Shown piece after piece: positions 23,401 through 35,400 of a DNA stretch of 64,000 nt. The translations under genes were made by a program, and so were the position numbers. Source of the DNA: Macrostomum hystrix (taxonomy: Eukaryota > Platyhelminthes > Macrostomidae); NCBI GenBank assembly GCA_950097015.1, contig CATNEN010000001.1, positions 1,476,001-1,540,000 on the forward strand, in the 5' to 3' direction. The stretch's first letter is position 1. Each line of letters begins with the position of its first letter. The notes under the pieces are model-generated. The model saw only the letters and a program-made list of their open reading frames with translations, did no database searches and was not told the DNA's origin.

Positions 23401-26400
23401 TGTAGGCAGGCACACGCTCACACAGGTGTGTACATCTGCCCTGACTTTCTCATCGTCAGGCAGTGTACATTTCACGGTGCCTTGGAGGTTGGCCCTCAAG
23501 GGCGTAAATTGCACGACAAGCCCCCAAGCCTTCTCTCTGCGGCTGCGCCCCAAATAAATGTGGCCTCGCCGTGGAATCGAACTTAGGGACCTTGGTGCGA
23601 GAGGCGAACGCGTTAACCGCTCTGCCACCGACCCCCTACAGACAGGCTGAAATAAAAATGCCACTTGACTGCACTGCACTAAACTGTACCCAATGGATTA
23701 TTTTAATATCTAAAAAATAGGTAATTTCAAGCGGCTGTTAACTTTCGTTTCCTATTAATTTGTTCCCTACCCAATAATAAATATGAATTATTGCTCAATC
23801 AATAGAGAGAGAGAAGCACATAAGTTTAACATTGATAAGTTCCGTTGCTCCACATTCAACCTAACCGCTGTGCATTGTTACTCCCCAAATATATTTACAG
23901 AAGACAGTCACTGAGCAATGTGAATATTCAGCCCCGCCCCTTTTGTTAAATTGAGTGTTGTGTGAGCATGTGTGCTTAAGAAGCAAAAAAAAACAAAAAA
24001 CAAATTGGTTAAGACTATCGGTTGGGAGGGACTTGTGAGCTGCTGAAATACTTTAATACTACAAAAAATATCAAGTATAAAAACACACACACACGCAAAA
24101 TGAAAATGAGTTAAAAATCATAATTCTACATATGATATATAGAATATTATACTTTTATCTCATTGTATTGGATCGGTTTAAAATGCCAGCGAAAACTTCA
24201 AGTGACCTTTTAGGATAAGGATATCCTTGTCAATTTTAAACCGCACAGCTTAATAACACTAGAAGGTCAACACAATAGTCAGTAAGGACTATCACATCCC
24301 TAGTTGCATAATAATTGCAAGCCAAATTCTATTGATATAAGGAATCTGGGAAATACACAATCTGATAACATTAGAGGAAATCCAGGAAATTCTAATTATG
24401 ATCCCAGTAGAGGAAATCAGGGGAATCCCAATTATGATCAAAGTAGAGAAAATCAATTCTATTGATATAAGGAATCTGGGAAATACACAATCTGATAACA
24501 TTAGAGGAAATCCAGGAAATTCTAATTATGATCCCAGTAGAGGAAATCAGGGGAATCCCAATTATGATCAAAGTAGAGAAAATCAATTCTATTGATATAA
24601 GGAATCTGGGAAATACACAATCTGATAACATTAGAGGAAATCCAGGAAATCCTAATTATGATCAAAGTAGAGAAAATCAGGGGAATCCCAATTATGATCA
24701 AAGTAGAGAAAATCAGGGGAATCCCAATTATGATCAAAGTAGAGAAAATCAGGGGAATCCCAATTATGATCCCAGTGGAGAAAATCAAGGGAATCCCAAT
24801 TATGATCCCAGTAGAGAAAATCAAGGGAATCCAAATTATGATCCCAGTAGAGAAAATCAGGGGAATCCCAATTATGATCTCTGTAGAGAAAATAAAGGGA
24901 ATCCCAATTATGATCTCAGTAGAGAAAATCAAGGGAATCCCAATTATAATACCAGGAGAGAAAATCAAGGGAATCCCAAATATGATACCAGGAGAGAAAA
25001 TCAAGGGAATCCTTACTATGATCCCAGTAGAGAAAATCAGGGGAATCCCAATTCTAATCAGAGTAGAGGAAATCGGGAGAATCCTAAAATCTGCTCCGGG
25101 GAATCACTACTGTCAGAGCAAACTAACCAGCGTTGAGAACATGTTAATTTTCTTATTTTTAGAGGCCTATGTTTAATATCATCGCATCTTATATTGAACA
25201 ACTTAGTTTTACTTGTGGCGTAACGTCGGAATTTGAGGGACTCTCGGCATCAAACAAAGAAGGACTTTGGAGTGGTTTAGTTATTGAAAAATGCTCAAAT
25301 TAGCTAGTAAAGGTGGTAACAGGGATGATACACCGCAAGTTCATGGTTAGTGCTGCCACACACACAAACACTAAGCAAAAATTTTTTCTCTGTACTAAAA
25401 ATTCATTGCCGCAAAAAAATTATTTTTCTAGACACCTCTCATTTTGGAATTGGGAGGAAAACAATTAGAGAGAGACGCGATCTAGGATGGCATACTTGTT
25501 CAAATCCCACCTAGGTAGCTAGCTAATTAGTACCTAACTAAATTGTTATCCCACTGACACTTTTTTGTATTGCACCCGAACGGAGCAACGCAAGCACACG
25601 AAACTCAAGAACACGGGCCAACTTTTTTATGCATCTTCGGAAACAAGAATCAAGACGCCAACTTCTCAGACCGTCGAGATATTCAATGATTCTGGCCGAA
25701 GGTCGGATTTTTCCCATAAGCGCTAGTGTATTTCATAACCTTGAAAATTGATCAGCATGTCACCCGAATGTGCCTGCATCATCTCCGTCTTCGGTGGTCA
25801 CCTACCTTTATCTAGACGGATTTGCTGGACCTTCAAGGGCTACAACTGGTGGAAACTATGCCACTATGGACACCCTGACGCGAATTTCTCAAATTTTACT
25901 GATAAAACCAAAATATTAGGCGCAGCTCAACCACAGTACATCTTTACCTAGTCTGTCAACCAATCAGTCACCACCCAACGCTGTTAGCATTCAGGCACTC
26001 CCCCTTTAATCACCTGACCCATAGAATTAGGAAATTTAGAAACAGAAATAGATTAGTGATAAGCCTTTAACTACACTATTAAATTATATTATATTTAGTT
26101 TTCAATTGTTGCAGATTATAAACGCTCTTAAAGTTTAGAGAGGCTTATCACGTTACAATAGCGGCGTATTCAACAAGGCAATAAATCTTATTGTTTCCGT
26201 CCTATTGTGAGCTCTTATACTCCGTTGTGAATTTTGCACCCTCCTACCGACACTATCATCTCTTATACTCACTCATTCAGGGTCATAGCCCCGTGATCCC
26301 ATTTAGGGGAATAATATCCCTGGATTACTGGCCTGGATATGCTAAGCTGCCTTCTCAAAAATAACTAGACGCTCTGAGCAACAATCTGAATTAAAAAAAG

Positions 26401-29400
26401 ATTGTCGATAATTGTCAGCGCATTGTGACCTAAATGTATAGTCTCAAACTTGATCATTATAGTAGCATAAAGGTCATTTGTTTAAACAAAAATTTAACGG
26501 ACATGAAAAACTTCTTTAGTTTCAAAGAAGAGCGGATTGTCTCTTTAACTGAGTTTTTTTAGAATCGTAAGTATTTTTTATGAAATTTATTGACAAAGAA
26601 ATTATTGAATCTAAAGTAACTTTATTTATCTCATTATTAATCTTTAATAATGTTCAGTAGAAAATACAGTCATCTTCAATCACTGTTTCCTAGAAACTAT
26701 AGCTATCTTCAGTCAGTGATTCCTAGAAACTATAGCTATCTTCAGTCAGTGATTCCTAGAAACTATAGCTATCTTCAATCAGTGATTCCAAGAAACTATA
26801 GCTATCTTCAATCAGTGATTCCAAGAAACTATAGCTATCTTCAATCATCGTTTCCTAGAAACTAAATTCATATTCAGTCAGTGATTCCTAGAAACTATAG
26901 CCATCTTCAGTCAGTGATTCCTAGAAACTATAGCTATCTTTAATCAGTGATTCCAAGAAACTATAGCTATCTTCAACCACCGTTTCCTAGAAACTAAAGT
27001 CATATTCAGTCAGTGATTCCTAGAAACTATAGCCATCTTCAGTCAGTGATTCCTAGAAACTATAACTATCTTCAATCAGTGATTCCTAGAAACTATAGCT
27101 ATCTTCGATAACATTTTTCTTAGAAATTATTGCTATCTTCAATCAGTCTTTCCTAGAAGCAAAAGCCATCTTCAATCTATTTTTCCATAGCCTTCACTTA
27201 AACATTTTCCTTAGGAACAATAAATATATAGCCTTTTAATATTAATTTTACTAGAATCTATCGTCTTGCTAAATCCTAACATTTTATGGTCTTATTGAAG
27301 TATATATTTTCATAGAAATTGCAATTTCTTACACAAAAGCTTTTTAAGACACTTTTTAAGTTTTCTTAAATCCGATCACTTTTTTTATCAAGTTGTAGTT
27401 TTCTTAGAATCAGTAGCCCAGTGATTGCAAAACTCCGACCCGTGGGCCAGATGCGGCCCTCAAAGCTCCTAAACCGGCCCGTTGCTCCTTCCAACACTAT
27501 AAAGTAGCCTGTTTCATCTTTCCCCGGTCTCATCTCTCCTATGTCTCATCTCCCCCGTGTCTCATATCTCCCGTGCCTCATCTCTCTTGTGCCTCATCTC
27601 TCCCGTGTCTCATTTCTCCCATGTCTCATCTCTCCCGTGTCTAATCTCTCCCGTGTCTCATCTCTCCCGTGTCTCATCTCTCCCCTATCTTATATTTCTA
27701 CAATCAATGCGGCCCGCTGTTGTCTTCTAGGTTCACGCTTTGGCCCGCTAGCTAATAAGTTTGCCGACCCCTGCATTAGCCCTATCTGATCTCCTCTTTC
27801 CTAGAATTCAAAAAATTTCTTAAATCATACGCCCAGTCCACTGACCGTTCTCGCAGAAGCCCGGATTACAGTCGTTAATGTTGATCTCGCAGTTCTGGCC
27901 GGTCCAACCGGCTTGACAGTCGCAAACGAAGCCGCCACGTCGCTGGTCTCGGCATTCACCGCGACCGAGGCAGGGCCCCTCGGAGCAGCGAGTGATGTTG
28001 AACTGGCATCGGGTGCCAGTAAAGCCCGGGGGGCACAGGCAGTGAGTCTCATTTAGTGCGGCTGCAGGCGTAGCCACTTGGTTGCTAGGCAAGCTGATGG
28101 AGCTGGATACCGCGGCGTTCTGAGCGTAGATCAACGAAGTTGGACGGATTGGAAGACACCAAACAAAAATCTCTACTCTTATCTCTTTCAGAAATCGTAA
28201 CCAAAGTCTCAATCAAATTCAATATTGTAAAATACATAAACATATTTTTCCAAATTTCTAAAATCACATCATCCAGCTCTAATACCATTAAAATCCCATC
28301 ACACAGCTCTAATTCCATTAAAATCCCATCACACAGCTCTAATTCCATTAAAATCCCATCACCCAGCTCTAATTCCATTAAAATCCCATCACCCAGCTCT
28401 AATTCCATTAAAATCCCATCACCCAGCTCTAATTCCATTGAAATCCCATCACCCAGCTCTAATTCCATTGAAATCCCATCACCCAGCTCTAATTCCATTA
28501 AAATCCCATCACCCAGCTCTAATTCCATTAAAATCCCATCACCCAGCTCTAATTCCATTAAAATCCCATCACCCAGCTCTAATTCCATTAAAATCCCATC
28601 ACCCAGCTCTAATTCCATTGAAATCCCATCACCCAGCTCTAATTCCATTGAAATCCCATCACCCAGCTCTAATTCCATTAAAATCCCATCACCCAGCTCT
28701 AATTCCATTAAAATCCCATCACACAGCTCTAATTCCATTAAAATCCCATCACACAGCTCTAATTCCATTAAAATCCCATCACACAGCTCTAATTCCATTG
28801 AAATCCCATCACCCAGCTCTAATTCCATTAAAATCCCATCACCCAGCTCTAATTCCATTAAAATCCCATCACACAGCTCTAATTCCATTAAAATCCCATC
28901 ACCCAGCTCTAATTCCATTAAAATCCCATCACCCAGCTCTAATTCCATTAAAATCCCATCACACAGCTCTAATTCCATTGAAATCCCATCACCCAGCTCT
29001 AATTCCATTAAAATCCCATCACCCAGCTCTAATTCCATTAAAATCCCATCACCCAGCTCTAATTCCATTAAAATCCCATCACACAGCTCTAATTCCATTA
29101 AAATCCCATCACCCAGCTCTAATTCCATTAAAATCCCATCACCCAGCTCTAATTCCATTAAAATCCCATCACACAGCTCTAATTCCATTGAAATCCCATC
29201 ACCCAGCTCTAATTCCATTAAAATCCCATCACACAGCTCTAATTCCATTAAAATCCCATCACACAGCTCTAATTCCATTAAAATCCCATCACACAGCTCT
29301 AATTCCATTAAAATCCCATCACACAGCTCTAATTCCATTGAAATCCCATCACACAGCTCTAATTCCATTAAAATCCTATCACACAGCTCTAATTCCATTG

Positions 29401-32400
29401 AAATCCCATCACACAGCTCTAATTCCATTAAAATCCTATCACACAGCTCTAATTCCATTAAAATCCTATCACACAGCTCTAATTCCATTGATATGCCATC
29501 ACACAGCTCTAATTCCATTAAAATCCTATCACACAGCTCTAATTCCATTGATATGCCATCACCCAGCTCTAATTCCTTGAAATCCCTTTACCCAACTCAC
29601 CTGAGGGCAAAAGCCGCCATTCAAGCAGCTCAGCAGTCGGCAGTCGTTGATCTGTCTCTCACAGTGAAATCCGGTGAATCCAGGCTCACAGATGCAGGTG
29701 TAATTGTAGCCCCTGCTGTCCTGATTCACACAACGGCCACCGTTCACGCACGGATTCGGATTGTTACGACACCATTCAAGATCTGAAGTAGGGGAGAGGG
29801 GAGAGTAAAGGTAAAACCCGAAATCTCACCCAAAGAAACTAAAACCCGAAATTTCACCCAAAGAAACTACGGCCAGAAATCTATTCTCTCACCGAAACTA
29901 AAACCCGAAATCTCACCCAAAGAAACTACGGCCAGAAATATATTCTCTCACTGAAACTACAACCCGAAATCTCATCCTAAGAAACTACAACCCGAAATCT
30001 CACTCAAAGAAACTACGGCCAGAAATCTCACCCAAAGAAACTACAACCCGAAATCTCACCCAAAGAAACTACGGCCAGAAATCTCACCCAAAGAAACTAC
30101 GGCCAGAAATCTCACCCAAAAAAACTACGGCCAGAAATCTCACCCAAAAAAACTACGGCCAGAAATCTATTCTCTCACCGAAACTAAAACCCGAAATCTC
30201 ACCCAAAGAAACTACGGCCAGAAATATATTCTCTCACTGAAACTACAACCCGAAATCTCATCCTAAGAAACTACAACCCGAAATCTCACTCAAAGAAACT
30301 ACGGCCAGAAATCTCACCCAAAGAAACCACAACCCGAAATCTCACCCAAAGAAACTACGGCCAGAAATCTCACCCAAAGAAACTACGGCCAGAAATCTCA
30401 CCCAAAGAAACTAAAACCCGAAATCTCACCCAAAGAAACTAAAACCCGAAATCTCACCCAAAGAAACTAAAACCCGAAATCTCACCCTAAGAAACTAAAA
30501 CCCGAAATCTCATCCTAAGAAACTACAACCCGAAATCTCACTCAAAGAAACTACGGCCAGAAATCTCACCCAAAGAAACCACAACCCGAAATCTCACCCA
30601 AAGAAACTACGGCCAGAAATCTCACCCAAAGAAACTACGGCCAGAAATCTCACCCAAAGAAACTAAAACCCGAAATCTCACCCAAAGAAACTAAAACCCG
30701 AAATCTCACCCAAAGAAACTAAAACCCGAAATCTCACCCTAAGAAACTAAAACCCGAAATCTCACCCAAAGAAACTAAAACCCGAAATCTCACCCAAAGA
30801 AACTACGGCCAGAAATCTCACCCAAAGAAACTACGGCCAGAAATCTATTCTCTCACCGAAACTAAAACCCGAAATCTCACCCTAAGAAACTAAAACCCGA
30901 AATCTCACCCAAAGAAACTACGGCCAGAAATCTATTCTCTCACTGAAACTACAACCAGAAATCTCGTCCAAATTTAATTTAATTTATCGAATGTACTTTG
31001 TATAATATTTTTTAAAGGAAAAATGACAGGGAATCTGTACGAGTATACCAGCTTGCCTAAAATCCTTGTAAATTTTCACAAAGAAAATAGTATTCTTAAA
31101 GTTTACCTACCTGTTAAGTAGGAAAACAATCCCAAAAAACACATTTTAAAGCTTTGGGTTAAAAGAGTGAGGATCGGGTTAGGAGGTGATTTCGATGCAT
31201 CAGGAAATGGCCAGACTGAGGCAGTTAGCAAAGATCAAATGACAATCTAGTGCCGCAGCTAGTGCAATTTTATAAGCAGGACATTTCAGATGGGGAAGGG
31301 TAACCAGACACTCGACTGACTGTTGTACATGACCGTCTGTGCAATCGTTACTATAAATTTACCAGGTAATACTATGCAGGTTGAAGCCTATATAGAAAAT
31401 ATAATTTGAATGTAGCGAAAATGACCGAAACAAAGATGAATGAATGGTGGTGCAGGTTAAAAATATTGCTTTCAGTTTACTCGTAGTTTTAACTTAACAT
31501 GGACGGTCGTAAATATACTTTTTTTGTCGGCATAAATACACATGCGAGTGAGTTGTACAGTTCCATATACAATAATTATATCAATTGGAAAGCTACAAAA
31601 CTTAGGTCCTGGGTGTAAAGACGAACGTCTTGGTTTGGTGTACAGTTTTAATTGATATCAAATCCAGGCAAAACACTGTGTGATGTATCTAAAAGCCAGG
31701 GATCAAGGTCAAAGGCCAGGATAATTTGAGTAGAAATAAAAAACCGTAAATAGGAAACAGAAATTTCACTTACAGAAATTGGACATTCTGATCCCATCAC
31801 TTCAACCCGTCACTCTGATCCCATCACTATTATCCCATCACTTCAATCCGTCACTGTTATCCCATCACTTCCAATCCGTCACTGTTATCCCATCACTTCC
31901 AATCCGTCACTGTTATCCCGTTATTTGAAAGCCGTCACTCTGATCCCATCACTCTGATCCCATCACTATTATCCCATCACTTCAATCCGTCACTCTTATC
32001 CCATCACTTCAACCCCATCACTGTTATCCCATCACTTCAAACCCCGTCACTATTACCCCATCACTTCCAATCCGTCACTGTTATCCCGTTGTTTGAAAGC
32101 CGTCACTCTGATCCTATAACTCTATTTCGAAAACTCCAATCTTATCCAATCCAATACCATTTAATCCACAGCCCAATTATCGCAAAGATTTACTTGGATA
32201 CAAAGACTTCAGAGGACAGGCCTGTGGTGACGGAGGAGCGCTGCATTTCCCCCTTCTTCTTTGTTTCGTCAGCAAAAATCCCTAACGCCAATCGCAGGAT
32301 GCCAGGTTGGAGCCCGGTTGGGGTCTTCTCGTCGCCATGCGGTTCAACTCTTGCTGGCGATGAATCACCGCCCAAGTTTAAGGAGGCTCTACTTTAATCC

Positions 32401-35400
32401 CCCGCTGTCGCCACGCAACAGGATTTCGTTATCCACCGATTTCCTATTTAGTTAGTTTCGAATATCCCCTGCCCAAGTCCTTGTCGATTCGTCTACACAA
32501 CCCCCCCGCTAACCAACCACGAGTGGCGGAGATAACCATCTAGCTACCTTTGAACAGTTTCTTAATAAACCTGGCTGATTTACCTGCAAATCTGGCAGCT
32601 ATATTTTGAAGGTGACTAAATCATTAACAATCCAATTTATTTTTTACCCTAATTAAAATAGGAACTTGTACAATATAGGATTAGAAACTGAAAACAATTA
32701 GTTCTTAGGTAGTTATAGGGATAAAGATTTTGTCAAGGCGAAGTAGAACAAAGACCTTGGAAGTCAGCGACGGTTTTTTACTGATGATTTTACCTTAGAG
32801 ATTAGGAACTCAATTACGAGCGTAGAAGATAATTTGTCATTTTCCTGAATCAAATTGCCCTACCTTGGCAACTAATTCATTAATGGCAGATTACTATGGT
32901 ATACTATGGATACTAATAATCCCTGTTTAATTCTTCGTATTTATAGGGAATTTCAGCCTGGTGTTTAGAGCCTCTGACTCATGACTCAAATGTCGGGGGT
33001 TCGATTCCCGACTCCACTTTAACTGTTTGTGTTCTTCAGTTCACCCAATTGTTAAATGGTCACTGGCAGGTGTAATAAATTATTAATATTTTTACTTGTT
33101 TTTACACCATTTTAAGTGATTGGAAGGCTAGAATATTTTCCAGTTCCCACCCAGAGTTGCTCGCGAATATTATAATAACTCCTATAATAACTTATATAAA
33201 TTATATTATATATATATAATAAATTATAATAACTACAGCGATCCGGATGTCGCTGGCCGTGGCACATGGGGATGGGATTATGAAACTATGAGATTTTGGG
33301 GATTTGGTATAAGATTTAGGCAAGGATTAACGATATTCGGGATGTTAGACATCCGTTTGGGATTTAAAAAACTGTTTCTATGCCAACGAAAGAATTTTTT
33401 GAAACGTGAAATTGCAATAAAAACTTAAGAGAACGTGATTTTCTTATTTAGGACAAAATATTGGATTTCAACAAAAATGACAGCCAACATTCTCACCGAT
33501 GTCGCAGTACATCCCGCCGTAGCCGGGTTTGCATTCGCAGTCATTTGGTCGACGACAGAAACCGTGCTTGGTGCTGCACAAAGGCGACGGTATACACTGG
33601 GAGCATTGCGGACCGGTCCAGCCTTCTTTGCACCTGCCGGTTGTCATAGTGATTAATTTCTTTTATTCGATTCAATGCTACGTTGACCACTGCCTCACTA
33701 CCAGGCCTGGTTCAGTATCCACTTCAGGTCTGGTTCAGTATCCACTTCAGGCCTGGTTCAGTATCCAATTCAGGCATGGTTCAGTATCCACTTCAGGTCT
33801 GGTTCAGTATCCACTTCAGGCCTGGTTCAGTATCCACTTCAGGTCTGGTTCAGTATCCACTTCAGGCCTGGTTCAGTATCCAATTCAGGCATGGTTCAGT
33901 ATCCACTTCAGGTCTGGTTCAGTATCCACTTCAGGCCTGGTTCAGTATCCACTTCAGGCATGGTTCAGTATCCACTTCAGGTCTGGTTCAGTATCCACTT
34001 CAGGCATGGTTCAGTATCTACTTCAGGTCTGGTTCAGTATCTACTTCAGGCCTGGTTCAGTATCCACTTCAGGCATGGTTCAGTATCCACTTCAGGCATG
34101 GTTCAGTATCCACTTCAGGCCTGGTTCAGTATCTTCTTCAGGTCTGGTTCAGTATCCACTTCAGGCCTGGTTCAGTATCCACTTCAGGTCTGGTTCAGTA
34201 TCCACTTCAAGCATGGTTCAGTATCCACTTCAGGTCTGGTTCAGTATCTACTTCAGGCCTGGTTTAGTATCTACTTCAGGTCTGGTTCAGTATCCACTTC
34301 AAGCATGGTTCAGTATCCACTTCAGGTCTGGTTCAGCATCCACTTCAGGTCTGGTTCAGTATCTACTTCAGGCATGGTTCAGTATCTTCTTCAGGTCTGG
34401 TTCAGCATCCACTTCAGGTCTGGTTCAGTATCTACTTCAGGCCTGGTTTAGTATCTACTTCAGGTCTGGTTCAGTATCCACTTCAGGCCTGGTTCAGTAT
34501 CTTCTTCAGGTCTGGTTCAGTATCCACTTCAGGCCTGGTTCAGTATCCACTTCAGGTCTGGTTCAGTATCCACTTCAAGCATGGTTCAGTATCCACTTCA
34601 GGTCTGGTTCAGTATCTACTTCAGGCCTGGTTTAGTATCTACTTCAGGTCTGGTTCAGTATCCACTTCAGGCATGGTTCAGTATCTACTTCAGGCCTGGT
34701 TTAGTATCTACTTCAGGTCTGGTTCAGTATCCACTTCAAGCATGGTTCAGTATCCACTTCAGGTCTGGTTCAGTATCTACTTCAGGCCTGGTTTAGTATC
34801 TACTTCAGGTCTGGTTCAGTATCCACTTCAAGCATGGTTCAGTATCCACTTCAGGTCTGGTTCAGTATCTACTTCAGGCATGGTTCAGTATCTTCTTCAG
34901 GTCTGGTTCAGCATCCACTTCAGGTCTGGTTCAGTATCTACTTCAGGCCTGGTTCAGTATCTACTTCAGGCCTGGTTCAGTATCCACTTCAGGCCTGGTT
35001 CAGTATCTTCTTCAGGTCTGGTTCAGCATCCACTTCAGGTCTGGTTCAGTATCTACTTCAGGCCTGGTTCAGTATCTACTTCAGGCCTGGTTCAGTATCT
35101 ACTTCAGGCCTGGTTCAGTATCTACTTCAGGCCTGGTTCAGTATCTTATCTACTTCAGGCCTAATTAACTATTTTTAGGAGCGATTAACACCTGACCACA
35201 GGCTAAAATTTTAATGATTACTAAATTACTTGCCAAAGTTTTCACGTCAGTGTAAATAAACAGTTAACATACATATTATCTATTGTCATAGAAACTAGAT
35301 ACTAATCTACTCGTAGTTTACTAAAATATTTCAAAGATTCCTCTAAAAATTGTGGCTGACAGGCTGACCAAAATACAAGGAGCGAAATAGCTAACACAAA

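Noticed and set aside
25480..25530. Possible tRNA-like B box (GTTCAAATCC) in Delta intron 7
   Set aside because: There is no A box at the right distance, no tRNA fold and no second copy. It may be chance.
28085..29786. Open frames of 548, 487 and 380 codons
   Set aside because: They come from the 30-bp array in Delta intron 6. The sense-strand frame does not continue the frame of either flanking exon.
32089..32455. Small gene on either strand in Delta intron 5
   Set aside because: Short frames with no domain, no consistent splice signals and no start context. It is kept only as an unexplained GC-richer block.
33529..35178. Several overlapping plus-strand frames of up to 368 codons
   Set aside because: All are readings of the 23-bp array in Delta intron 4. 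The left part of the longest frame overlaps Delta exon 5 on the opposite strand.
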